Part shown: in pieces, positions 1 to 7,492 of the stretch | Numbering within the stretch: position 1 is the first letter of the stretch | Layout of the letters: every line of letters starts with the position of its first letter | Assembly: GCA_947589475.1 (NCBI GenBank) | Contig: CANQBO010000005.1 | Location: 41,867-105,866, forward strand | Direction of reading: 5' to 3' | Source of the DNA: an uncultured Clostridia bacterium | GTDB taxonomy: Bacteria; Bacillota; Clostridia; Christensenellales; CAG-917 | Length of the DNA: 64,000 nucleotides | The notes under the pieces: model-generated | Database searches by the model: none | What the model was told of the DNA's origin: nothing | What the model saw: only the letters and a program-made list of their open reading frames with translations | Position numbers and translations under genes: made by a program

Positions 1-1
1 C

Positions 2-160
2 GTCAAGCATGTGACAAAAGCGTGCCTGAGCGTAGACGGCGTTAAGAGCGCTGTCGTAAGCCTCGAGGCGGGGACGGCGACGCTCCAAATCGAAGAGGGC
101 GCGAACCTCGAAGCCGTAAAGCTCGCCATCGAGGACGCGGGCTATGAGGTGAAAGAATGA
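2..160 (+). CDS. HMA-domain metal-binding protein, C-terminal part (5' end outside window)
   Basis: The open frame runs in from the left edge and ends at TGA 158-160. The 52 visible residues (KHVTKACLSVDGVKSA, later EDAGYEV) match the C-terminal two-thirds of a heavy-metal-associated ferredoxin-like fold, as in CopZ-type copper chaperones or the N-terminal domains of copper P-type ATPases. The CxxC metal site would lie just before the window. The stop overlaps the ATG of the next gene as ATGA, so the two are probably translationally coupled. Whether this is a free chaperone or the tail of a larger protein cannot be seen. Confidence 0.75.
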   Translation, partial: VKHVTKACLSVDGVKSAVVSLEAGTATLQIEEGANLEAVKLAIEDAGYEVKE

Positions 161-417
161 AAGAGCTTGTTCTCATCGTGGACGGCATGATGTGCGGCGC
201 GTGCGAGGCGCATGTGGCGGACGCCGTACGCAAGGCGGCGAAAGTCAAAAGCGTAAAAGCGGCGCATACGAGCGGCAGAGTGGACGTCGTCCTTGACGAC
301 GACGTTGACGCGGACGTCATCGTGCAAGCGATAGAGTCGGAGGGCTATGCCGTGCTTGAAAAAAGCGAGCGTCCCTATCAAAAGAAAGGGCTGTTTAATA
401 TATTCAAAAAGAAATGA
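157..417 (+). CDS. small HMA-domain protein (CopZ-like)
   Basis: This 86-residue protein begins with a heavy-metal-associated domain: GMMCGAC near residues 10-16 gives the MxCxxC site that binds Cu(I) or another soft metal, followed by a predicted beta-alpha-beta pattern to about residue 70. It then has a basic tail ending FNIFKKK that is not part of the domain. It overlaps the preceding HMA gene by four bases, giving two metal-binding proteins in tandem. A copper-chaperone role is known for the family; the metal here is inferred. The C-terminal lysine/phenylalanine tail might touch the membrane. Confidence 0.75.
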   Translation: MKELVLIVDGMMCGACEAHVADAVRKAAKVKSVKAAHTSGRVDVVLDDDVDADVIVQAIESEGYAVLEKSERPYQKKGLFNIFKKK

Positions 418-569
418 CCGCGCTCTCGCGCCGCAAAACTTGCGACGTATGGCACATTTTCTCTTTCGCGCCTTGCAACGCAAAATTTTTTGTGCCTCTT
501 CCCTTCTTTTGGCAAGAGGTATGATTGCGCACTAAGCGAAAAATCAAAATACGATTTATGGGAGATATT

Positions 570-1013
570 ATGACAACCGTAAAAGTGAAAAAACTGAGAG
601 AGGACGCAAAACTTCCCTCCTATGGCACGGCGTGCGCCGCGGGAGCGGACCTGTACGCTTGCCTCGATACGCAAAACATCGCTGTCGCGCCCGGCGAGAC
701 GGTCTTTGTGCATACGGGGCTGTCGCTCGAGATCCCCGACGGGCTTGTGGGACTTGTGTACGCGCGTAGTGGGCTTGCCTCGAAGCGCGGGCTTGCCCCC
801 GCCAACAAGGTGGGGGTCGTGGACAGCGACTACCGCGGGGAGATAATCGTATCCCTGCACAACCATTCCCTCTCCCCGCAGACGATCGAGGACGGGGAGC
901 GCGTCGCGCAGATCGTTTTCACGCCCTACGTTGCCGCCGTATTCGAGGAAACGGATCGTCTCGGGCAGACCTCGCGCGGAGAGGGCGGTTTCGGCTCGAC
1001 GGGCGCAAAATGA
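570..1013 (+). CDS. dut: dUTP diphosphatase (trimeric dUTPase)
   Basis: The enzyme hydrolyses dUTP to dUMP and pyrophosphate, keeping uracil out of DNA and supplying dUMP for thymidylate synthesis. All five family motifs are present in order: AGADLYA, ARSGLASKRGL, GVVDSDYRGEI, RVAQIVF, and the C-terminal Phe loop RGEGGFGSTG. The length of 147 residues is typical of the homotrimeric family. I start at ATG 570, which has GGAG at 561-564 five bases upstream; an in-frame ATG at 525 would add a basic extension absent from the family. It appears to be a single-gene unit. Confidence 0.95.
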   Translation: MTTVKVKKLREDAKLPSYGTACAAGADLYACLDTQNIAVAPGETVFVHTGLSLEIPDGLVGLVYARSGLASKRGLAPANKVGVVDSDYRGEIIVSLHNHSLSPQTIEDGERVAQIVFTPYVAAVFEETDRLGQTSRGEGGFGSTGAK

Positions 1014-1247
1014 CGACCTGTGGCGAAAAATTTCCTTTGAAAATATAAAAAACTTGCTGTTTTTTCAAACGAATGCGATACTTTGTTGATTTGGCTTGCA
1101 AAAAAGCGCCTCTCTTCACTACTCTTTGACGCGCAAATATTGCGGAATAAGGGCGCGTACGAATCGCCCGTATTATTAAATCCGAAACTGCCGCAGTCCG
1201 AAAAACTCGGGCGCATGCGCATGAAAAATTTAAAGGGATAAGAACAT

Positions 1248-1745
1248 ATGGAAATTTGGGATCTTTACGATAAAAACAAAGTCAAACTCGGCGTTACGGC
1301 CATCCGCGGAGAGGACATTCCCGACGGAATGTATCATCTTGTCGTTCACATCTGGATCCAAAACGGCGACGGGAAATATCTCATCTCGCAACGCGCGGCT
1401 TCACGGCCCACTTTCCCGCTTATGTGGGAGTGTCAAGGCGGCTCCGTACTTGCGGGCGAGGACGGACTTCAAGGAGCTTTGCGCGAGACAAAGGAGGAAG
1501 TCGGCGTGGACCTCGACCCTAAGCGCGGCGAATTGCTCTTCACAAAGGTGCGAGACGCCGAAAACGGCAAGCAATTTAGGGATATTCTCGAGGCGTGGCG
1601 CTTTCGCTATGACGGCGCCGTGGATCTTTCTTGCGCTACTACGGACGAAGTCGCTCGCGTCGAGTGGCTTACTCTCGACGATATTCGCGCGCTCATCTCA
1701 AAGGGCGTGTTTGTGCCCACGCTCAATTACATTCTCGACGTCTGA
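1248..1745 (+). CDS. Nudix hydrolase
   Basis: The 165-residue protein contains a complete Nudix box (G x5 E x7 RE x2 EE x GV) reading GSVLAGE..., then RETKEEVGV, the metal-binding catalytic helix that hydrolyses nucleoside diphosphates linked to another moiety. The N-terminal part (EIWDLYDKNKVKLG) and HIWIQN resemble the YfcD and isopentenyl-diphosphate isomerase-like branch, so the substrate is not predictable. It is convergent with the kinase-like gene; a hairpin plus T-run follows within 60 bases. The start ATG 1248 has only a weak AAGGGAT-like Shine-Dalgarno. Confidence 0.88.
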   Translation: MEIWDLYDKNKVKLGVTAIRGEDIPDGMYHLVVHIWIQNGDGKYLISQRAASRPTFPLMWECQGGSVLAGEDGLQGALRETKEEVGVDLDPKRGELLFTKVRDAENGKQFRDILEAWRFRYDGAVDLSCATTDEVARVEWLTLDDIRALISKGVFVPTLNYILDV

Positions 1746-1767
1746 CCTCCGACGAAAACCCGCCGAA

Positions 1768-1800
1768 AAGCCCCTGCGCGTCTCGCAAGGGCGTTTTTTT
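1768..1800. terminator. intrinsic terminator between convergent genes
   Basis: The stem GCCCCTGCG / CGCAAGGGC with one internal mismatch is followed by seven Ts at 1794-1800. It lies 25 bases after the Nudix gene and before the 3' end of the minus-strand kinase gene. Confidence 0.75.
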
Positions 1801-1826
1801 GTATATACGAAAAACTCAAATGCTTC

Positions 1827-2651
1827 TCAATTGCGATTTGTCAACATGCCGAGGCATTTTTCAAAGTGCAGACCGTAAAAATGTTGAGGATCGTCGAGGG
1901 TCGCGAGTATGGCAGCATATGTGAACTCTTCCGCCGCTTTCACGCTGTCGAAGAACGCCTCGCCCGCAAGCAATTTGCCCGTCAGCGCGCTTGAAAACAC
2001 GTCCCCGGCGCCGTGACATACGCGCGCCTCCGCCCTGTGCGAAAAATATCTGCCTTCCTTACCGTCATAGGCATACGCGCCTATTTTCCCCTCATTCAGG
2101 CTCACGCCCGTGACGACGACTCTTTTTGCGCCCAACTCGTGCGTGATGGCGCTCGCAAGCCCCTGTACAAACGCCTCGTCGCAGTTCTCGCGATACTCCT
2201 CGCGCGCAAGCAGACACGCCTCCGTGAGGTTTGGAGCGACTACGTCCGCGCCCGCGATAAGCGTGGCTGTCTCTTCTACGAGCGTGCCGTCAAGATCGGG
2301 ATACAACTTTCCGAAGTCCGCCATAGCGGGGTCTACGACTCTTAGTCCTCCATCCTTGAGAAGCTCGCCGACTCGCCCCGCAAGCCTTGCTTCGCGCACC
2401 CCGCCGAGGTACATAGAAAACACCGCGTCAAAGCACATATTTGACGCAACAAGGCTTTTAAGCGCCTCTTCTGCCGCTTTAACGGTGGAATTGCGCGAAT
2501 ATCCCTCAAATCCTACCGAATGTGAAGAGAGCATCGCAACGGGCAACGGACATGCCTCCGCCCCGCATGTGCTAAGCACGGGAAGCGCAACGGACAGCGA
2601 GCATTGCCCCACCGTGCACATATCTGCGATCACAAGTACCCTTTTCGTCAT
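1827..2651 (-). CDS. pyridoxal/pyridoxamine kinase-like protein (PfkB superfamily)
   Basis: This 274-residue protein resembles PdxK/PdxY kinases, which phosphorylate B6 vitamers in the salvage of pyridoxal 5'-phosphate. Visible features are the N-terminal strand RVLVIADMCTVGQCSLSVALP, the substrate-loop region around SSHSVGFEG, VVDPAMADFGKLY, the stretch VVAPNLTEACLL, and the anion-hole/catalytic motif CHGAGDVFSSALTGKLL, where the Asp of GAGD is the catalytic base. ATG 2651 is chosen because a -10 box ends six bases before it and a more upstream start would precede that promoter. Exact vitamer preference cannot be read. Confidence 0.85.
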   Translation of the reverse strand: MTKRVLVIADMCTVGQCSLSVALPVLSTCGAEACPLPVAMLSSHSVGFEGYSRNSTVKAAEEALKSLVASNMCFDAVFSMYLGGVREARLAGRVGELLKDGGLRVVDPAMADFGKLYPDLDGTLVEETATLIAGADVVAPNLTEACLLAREEYRENCDEAFVQGLASAITHELGAKRVVVTGVSLNEGKIGAYAYDGKEGRYFSHRAEARVCHGAGDVFSSALTGKLLAGEAFFDSVKAAEEFTYAAILATLDDPQHFYGLHFEKCLGMLTNRN

Positions 2652-2657
2652 GACTCT

Positions 2658-2686
2658 ATGATAATCCCCCCTTCCGAAAATTGCAA
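2658..2686 (-). promoter_or_regulatory. promoter giving a leaderless mRNA (kinase-like gene)
   Basis: On the minus strand TTGCAA (2681-2686), a 17-base spacer and TATCAT (2658-2663) lie exactly six bases before ATG 2651. Transcription would begin at or next to the A of the start codon. No Shine-Dalgarno is positioned for this ATG. Confidence 0.65.
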
Positions 2687-2689
2687 GCG

Positions 2690-2945
2690 CATTTTGCTCC
2701 CGTTCGGGACTGCGCTCCCTTATTGGGCGCCGCCGCATACTGCGTCAAAGAAATTAGGCGCCCAAATGCGAACCTGTTCGTCTTTATCCCGTCGTGGCGC
2801 CCCGCGTCTCAAGCAAAAAAAACGCGAGCTAAGCGCTTTCTTGCCGTCGCTCGCGTTTTTGTTTGAAATTGCAAAGGGCGTGCCTTTTGCCGAGATGGGG
2901 CTTGCCTATATGGGGCATGCGGGGCGAGTTGCCCCCACATCAGCC
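2690..2945. repeat. gene-tail repeat module with intrinsic terminator
   Basis: This gap carries the repeat module seen after many genes here. It has GC-rich inverted segments (TTGGGCGCC / GGCGCCCAA), a terminator hairpin at about 2814-2861 (AACGCGAGC / GCTCGCGTT with A and T runs on both sides), then CAAAGGGCGTGCC...GCCGAGATGGGG. It serves the minus-strand DUF3794 gene, whose 3' end abuts it. Confidence 0.7.
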
Positions 2946-4439
2946 TTACATCTCTAATCTTCGGAAGTAGACGACTCTTGTTCCTTCGGCGAGGGGAAAT
3001 TCGAGGGTCGGGTTTTGCGCGATTATGTCGTCGGGCATAGCGGTGAGAGCTTTGCATAGGTCGAGCAAGCCGTCGCCTTCGCGCGCGATATAGAGGGATA
3101 TGCCGCTTGTGTTTTGCGCTTTTTCGTCGCCGAGGACGATGTCGGTGATGTAGCTTGCATTAAGCGTGCTGAAGCCGCAGACGGATATGGCGAGGATCAT
3201 ATCTATGTCTATCTCGCGCTCGCGACGCAACTCCGCGGAGATCTTTTGCACCTGAACTCCGACTTTTAATTGTTTGGACAGCAGTTTTTCGCTTGTCAGG
3301 GACAGCGTAAACGGTATTTCCGTGCGCACGGAGTTGAAGCCGTTTTCGTCCGTATAGATTATGTCGGCGTTTACGATGCCTTCCACGCTCAATGTGCCGT
3401 CGTCCTCGAGATTTGCTTTTGTCGTGACTGCGTGCGCATAGGGTATGGCGCTTACGGCTATGCCGGCGGCGCGGTTGTCGCCGAGCATAGCGGTGCCGCC
3501 CGCCTTCTCGAGGAAGTAGCCGCATCCGTCAAAGCAGGTGAAGTCTATCTCGCCTAAGGTTATGTCCGTCTCGTTGGAGAGGTTGAAGATGTCTTTTACG
3601 ATGCTGTATGTGCCCAGACGGAAAACGCGGACTTTAAATCCCGCCTCGCCCTCTATGCGCAGGACGTTGTCGTCCGTGACTCCCTGCAAGACGAGTTTTG
3701 CGTTTTTTATACACGCCTGTACGCTGACGGCGTCTCCCTTTTGTACGCCATCAAGCCCCAGCTCCTCCTCGAGATCTATCTCGAAGCGCCGCTGTTTGAT
3801 CTCGCCGCCCTCGACGTAGGCGACCGTAGACACGACCGTCGCCGCAAGGCTTGCTCCGCCGTCCGTAGCTTCCGCCTTTTTCATTATGCAATCCGTAGTC
3901 ATGGACAGCACGGAAGTCACCTCGCCGCCCGCGTCCTGCTCCGCGTCGAAGGGTGACGCTGTGGTCTTGAAAGCGATGAATGAGGGCAGATATATGTCCT
4001 TTAGCGTCTTATAGCACCCGTCCGCGTCCACGAGCACGTTCAGCTCTTCCCTGCGTATCGCGCACACCGAAACGTCGAGCACCGCGGACAGTTTCAATAC
4101 GTCGTCCGCTTGTACATCCGTCTCTACGACCGCAATCTCCGCGGACAAACTGTCCGAGGGGACAAACTCGCCGTCCGCGCGCACGCTGAACTCCGCGCTA
4201 AGATCCACGCCCTTGGGATTGCCTTCCCTGTCAAGATAGGTGAGGCGGAAACCCGTCCTGCCCGCGATCTCGGCATAGCCGTCATAAGGCTCGGCGGAGG
4301 TGCACCTCGCGTCCACCGCGAGAGAGAGCACTTTCGAGATGTTTTGCATATCTATGCCCGGAGGCGAAAATTCCACCACGCGCTCCACGTGCGGCGCGGC
4401 ATAAAGCTTGCTTGCACTCAGTTTTTCAAAATCGAACAT
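2946..4439 (-). CDS. DUF3794 (SPOCS-domain) protein with C-terminal LysM-like segment
   Basis: The 497-residue protein has no signal peptide and consists of repeated beta-rich DUF3794/SPOCS units (for example ADDVLKLSAVLDVSV, VLRIEGEAGFKVRV, TKANLEDDGTLSVEG, SKQLKVGVQVQKISAEL). It ends in a LysM-like segment (ISLYIAREGDGLLDLCKAL...). This architecture occurs in Clostridia proteins tied to the spore envelope and is related to SpoVID/CotE-interacting proteins. It is the main hint, with CwlD, of spore-forming ancestry. ATG 4439 is preferred over 4451 because GGAGGAG precedes it by five bases. Its exact role is not known. Confidence 0.8.
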   Translation of the reverse strand: MFDFEKLSASKLYAAPHVERVVEFSPPGIDMQNISKVLSLAVDARCTSAEPYDGYAEIAGRTGFRLTYLDREGNPKGVDLSAEFSVRADGEFVPSDSLSAEIAVVETDVQADDVLKLSAVLDVSVCAIRREELNVLVDADGCYKTLKDIYLPSFIAFKTTASPFDAEQDAGGEVTSVLSMTTDCIMKKAEATDGGASLAATVVSTVAYVEGGEIKQRRFEIDLEEELGLDGVQKGDAVSVQACIKNAKLVLQGVTDDNVLRIEGEAGFKVRVFRLGTYSIVKDIFNLSNETDITLGEIDFTCFDGCGYFLEKAGGTAMLGDNRAAGIAVSAIPYAHAVTTKANLEDDGTLSVEGIVNADIIYTDENGFNSVRTEIPFTLSLTSEKLLSKQLKVGVQVQKISAELRREREIDIDMILAISVCGFSTLNASYITDIVLGDEKAQNTSGISLYIAREGDGLLDLCKALTAMPDDIIAQNPTLEFPLAEGTRVVYFRRLEM

Positions 4440-4669
4440 AAGCTCCTCCATATTCGCTTAAAGATATGCGGCGGCAAAACAAAATATGCGCCGAATGCTA
4501 TTGACTTTTGCGCGGTATTAAAATAAAATTATTCATTGCCGAACAGGAGCATTTATGTTTCCCCAAACATGGGTATATTATATGCGAGTCTATCGACGCT
4601 TTAAAAGCAATACTGTGTGCCGGACGCAATAAAAGTCGGCTCGCACATCTACGACAACGGAAAGTAAAA

Positions 4670-5167
4670 ATGCGAAACGACGTACCGACAAAAAATTATG
4701 ACGCGGCGCGCGGCGCGACAAAAAATGACGCGGCGACAAAGAACGAGTTCGGAGGCAATCCCACGCCGAAGGAGTTCCAAAGCGTACCCGACAACTACGG
4801 CAATACGCACGGAGCGGCTAAGGCGGTCATGGCGGTGCTTGCGGCGTCTTTGGTCGCGGTGTTGTTGTTTGGCGGCGCTCTCGGAGGGACGGGCACGGAC
4901 ATAACGGTGAACATATCGTCTACAACGGTCTCGTTTTATGAAATTTCTTACACCATAGAGCTACCCGCGGACGCAAGCGGGCTTACCGTAGCCGTGTACA
5001 ACTCTCTCACAAGGCAGGAGCGCGCCCTCTCCCCGGGGATCAACTCTGGGACATTCAAGGGGCTTGGCGCGGACAGGACGTATACGCTCGAGGTGGTCAA
5101 AAAGGCGGGCTTCGGCGAGACGGTGTACGCCTCAAAGAAACTGCACACCATGAAAAAAGAGGCATAA
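4670..5167 (+). CDS. membrane-anchored protein with a fibronectin-III-like extracellular domain, function unknown
   Basis: I do not recognise a named family. The 165-residue protein has an Asn/Thr/Lys-rich N-terminal segment of about 40 residues, one strongly hydrophobic helix (AVMAVLAASLVAVLLFGGALGG), then a beta-rich domain of about 95 residues whose pattern (VSFYEISYTIELP, TYTLEVVKK) resembles a fibronectin type III fold. Topology is probably cytoplasmic N-terminus and outside C-terminus. ATG 4670 has GGAAAG six bases upstream; an open extension back to 4508 lacks coding character. It lies 98 bases before mscS on the same strand and may be co-transcribed with it. Confidence 0.7.
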   Translation: MRNDVPTKNYDAARGATKNDAATKNEFGGNPTPKEFQSVPDNYGNTHGAAKAVMAVLAASLVAVLLFGGALGGTGTDITVNISSTTVSFYEISYTIELPADASGLTVAVYNSLTRQERALSPGINSGTFKGLGADRTYTLEVVKKAGFGETVYASKKLHTMKKEA

Positions 5168-5265
5168 ATAACGCCTTATGTGCTCAAAAATCGACTTAAT
5201 CTGCACATTTTCGACAAATAAAGTGCGGATTTGACAAATTCGCCTCGCGGCGAAAAGGAGAAGAT

Positions 5266-6303
5266 ATGGAGGATAAGCAGGAAAAACAAGATAAGACCGT
5301 GACGGTCAAAAACAAAAAAGTTTCGGTGCGAACGATCGTCGGGCTGGCGCTGTTTGCGCTCGGCATCGCAACGACTGTGCTGTCGCTTGTATTCGCCACA
5401 AAAATATTCGGCAAAGAGACAGTTCTTCCCGACGGCACTGTGATACTCGAGGGGTCCGTGTTTGACAAGGACATCTCCAAAAACTCATTCATCAACACGG
5501 TGTACTCAAGCTGGATCCCCGCCATCATAAGAAGTGTTCGCGTGGTGACCATAGCCGCCGTCGTTTCCCTGCTGTTGCGCTTTGTGGCGCGTAAAGGCTT
5601 CGCACGCACGCCCCGCGGCATAACCATAGTAAAACTCCTCGAAAGTTTCATCAAGTGGGTGGTCGCTATAGTCACGGTGTTGCTTGTGCTCGGCGCCTTC
5701 GGAGTGAACACCTCGGCGCTCGTAGCAAGCGCGGGGATCGTCACGCTTGTCATAGGCCTCGGCGCGCAAAGTCTGGTCGCCGACGTAGTCGCGGGCATAT
5801 TCCTCGTGTTTGAAGGCTCTTTCGAGGTCGGTGACACCGTCATCGTCAACGATTGGCGAGGCACCGTCCTGGAAATAGGTATACGCACCACAAAAGTCGT
5901 GGATTGGTGCGGAAATATCAACATCATCAACAATTCGCAGATAGTATCCCTTGTCAATCAGACAAAACAACACTCCGTCGCAAAATGCTACATCTCCATA
6001 GATTATCGCGAGTACATTCCCCGCGTCGAACAGGTGATAAACGACAACCTCGAGAGGCTGACGCAAAATATCCCCTTCAAACTTGACGGCACGATAGAGT
6101 ACCTCGGCATAAACTCCCTCGGCGAATCCGGCGTGGAACTGCTTTTCATCGCCCGCTGTAAGGAGCAGGACCTCTATGGCGTACAGCGCGCAATGAACCG
6201 CGAATTCAAACTCCTCTTCGACGAGAACGACATTTCTATCCCCTTCCCTCAAATCGTCGTCAACCAACCCGAAAACTTCGCGGACAAACAGCCCGAACAG
6301 TAA
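5266..6303 (+). CDS. mscS: mechanosensitive ion channel, MscS family
   Basis: The 345-residue membrane protein has an early hydrophobic helix (IVGLALFALGIATTVLSLVFA), two further helices, and the pore/TM3 signature VASAGIVTLVIGLGAQSLVADVVAGIFLVFEGSFEVGDTV leading into the beta domain. These are diagnostic of MscS channels that release solutes on hypo-osmotic shock. The C-terminal domain continues to about residue 330. AAGGAG sits about seven bases before ATG 5266. It is followed directly by a repeat array that contains its likely terminator. Confidence 0.93.
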   Translation: MEDKQEKQDKTVTVKNKKVSVRTIVGLALFALGIATTVLSLVFATKIFGKETVLPDGTVILEGSVFDKDISKNSFINTVYSSWIPAIIRSVRVVTIAAVVSLLLRFVARKGFARTPRGITIVKLLESFIKWVVAIVTVLLVLGAFGVNTSALVASAGIVTLVIGLGAQSLVADVVAGIFLVFEGSFEVGDTVIVNDWRGTVLEIGIRTTKVVDWCGNINIINNSQIVSLVNQTKQHSVAKCYISIDYREYIPRVEQVINDNLERLTQNIPFKLDGTIEYLGINSLGESGVELLFIARCKEQDLYGVQRAMNREFKLLFDENDISIPFPQIVVNQPENFADKQPEQ

Positions 6304-6409
6304 TGTGGGCTACGCGCCCACGCCTCGGCAAGGGATTTCGTCGCCTCATGCAGGGCTACTCGCCCTGCTCCCTCGGCAAAGGGCAATTTGCCCTTTGCAA
6401 ACCCAAACT

Positions 6410-6456
6410 AAAAAACGCGAGCGAGGCAAATACTTGCCGTCGCTCGCGTTTTTTTG
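6410..6456. terminator. intrinsic terminator after mscS
   Basis: A long hairpin with arms AACGCGAGCGA / TCGCTCGCGTT and the inner arms GGCAAA/TTGCC is bordered by six As and seven Ts, so it can work in both directions. Near-identical hairpins follow gyrA, dnaN and gltX. Confidence 0.8.
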
Positions 6457-6534
6457 AATGTCTGCAAGTGCCAAACTCCTGCGGAAGAGTTTGGAATTTA
6501 CGTTTTCCTTGACAGAGAGTTTATTTATAATGTG

Positions 6535-6570
6535 ACCCCCACCACCGCGCAAAGCGCGGAGCCTCCCCCT
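6535..6570 (+). repeat. C-rich-flank hairpin element, stem CCGCGC/GCGCGG
   Basis: Constant flanks ACCCCCACCA and GAGCCTCCCCCT enclose a hairpin CCGCGC-AAA-GCGCGG. It is one of seven canonical copies whose stem sequence varies while staying complementary. Confidence 0.8.
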
Positions 6571-6781
6571 AAACATCACCCCACAAAATCACTACGTAAT
6601 TTTGCGGGGACCCCGATAACGTTCCTACACTCACGCTGTAAAGGGGTATGCCTACAAATGGAAAATTTGGAAAGTTTGTCTAAGTAAAGAACAAAAACGC
6701 TGTCCGAGCGCACTCATATTCTACGTCTGCCGTGTCCGAGCGTAGGCATCCCCCTTCGACAACGTTGGATAGAGGAATATA

Positions 6782-7022
6782 GGGGTCCCCATAGAAATGA
6801 GTGACGACGTCACTTTTTAAATAATCATTACGTGAGTGGAACGAATTTTATGGGGTATATGATCGGGGTCCCCATAACAATGAGTGACGATGTAACACCG
6901 TGTAGAAACGCATAGCCGGTGGAACGAATTTTATGGGGTATATGATCGGGGTCCCCATAATAATGAGTGACGATGTCACTTTTTAAATAAGCATTACGTG
7001 AGTGGAACGAATTTTATGGGGT
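6782..7022 (+). repeat. three tandem copies of the ATAA-type repeat
   Basis: Units at 6782-6856, 6864-6939 and 6947-7022 are each about 75 bp, begin GGGGTCCCCATA and end ACGAATTTTATGGGG, and are joined by the linker ATATGATC (between units 1 and 2, and 2 and 3). The ends are near-inverted (CCCCATAA/TTATGGGG). The middle unit carries a different core of about 28 bases from the outer two. Confidence 0.85.
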
Positions 7023-7028
7023 GATTTT

Positions 7029-7069
7029 AGGGGGAGGCTCCCGCTGACTAGCGGGTGGTGGGGGTCCCG
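7029..7069 (-). repeat. C-rich-flank hairpin element, stem CCCGCT/AGCGGG
   Basis: Reverse-orientation copy: AGGGGGAGGCT, then CCCGCT-GACT-AGCGGG, then TGGTGGGGGTCCC. Read on the minus strand the flanks are identical to those of the copy at 6535. Confidence 0.8.
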
Positions 7070-7427
7070 ACTTATAACGTAACCTCTGACCGAGCGCACT
7101 TATACACAGACGAACGTAATGTCCGAGCGACTCCGCGGAGCGAGCGGGATATACCTGTGTACGCAGCGAGGTTGTGTCTGCACCCCATAAAATCGCCATG
7201 CAATTTTATGGGGACAACTAGGGGATGTTTCGACTCCTTACCCCGCAAAATTACGCAGTGATTTTGCGGGGTAAGGTCACGGGGGGAACGCCGTGAGGCG
7301 AGGTTGGGTCTTTTAAATAACTTTGTCTGAGACGCCACCGCATATCCCTGGTGCGCTCAAGCGCAGTCGTAACGCTTGTTTGTACTTGCCGGGGTTCCGG
7401 ACCACTCTGTCCGAGCGACTTTAAAAA

Positions 7428-7466
7428 GAAGCCCCCGCAGGCTGTGCGAGGGTTTCTTTTGGTTTA
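7428..7466 (-). terminator. intrinsic terminator of the PepSY lipoprotein gene
   Basis: On the minus strand AAGAAACCC-TCGC...GCGGGGGCTTCTT is followed by further Ts, 30-65 bases after the stop of the minus-strand gene. Confidence 0.75.
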
Positions 7467-7492
7467 AAACTGCTTACGTTTGTGCGATTTTC

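Larger units (their letters stand above)
6304..7427. repeat. intergenic mosaic of short interspersed repeats
   Basis: No gene is visible. From left to right: a gene-tail module (GGCTACGCGCCCACGCC, CAAAGGGCAATTTGCCCTTTG) with terminator; a C-rich-flank hairpin (6535-6570); a CCCCACAAAAT/ATTTTGCGGGG palindrome; CGTTCCTACACTCACGC; TCCGAGCG-containing units; three tandem ATAA-type units (6782-7022); a second C-rich-flank hairpin in reverse (7029-7069); and more CCCC/GGGG palindromes at 7186-7270. The same blocks recur at 10, 33, 50 and 63 kb. Confidence 0.85.
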
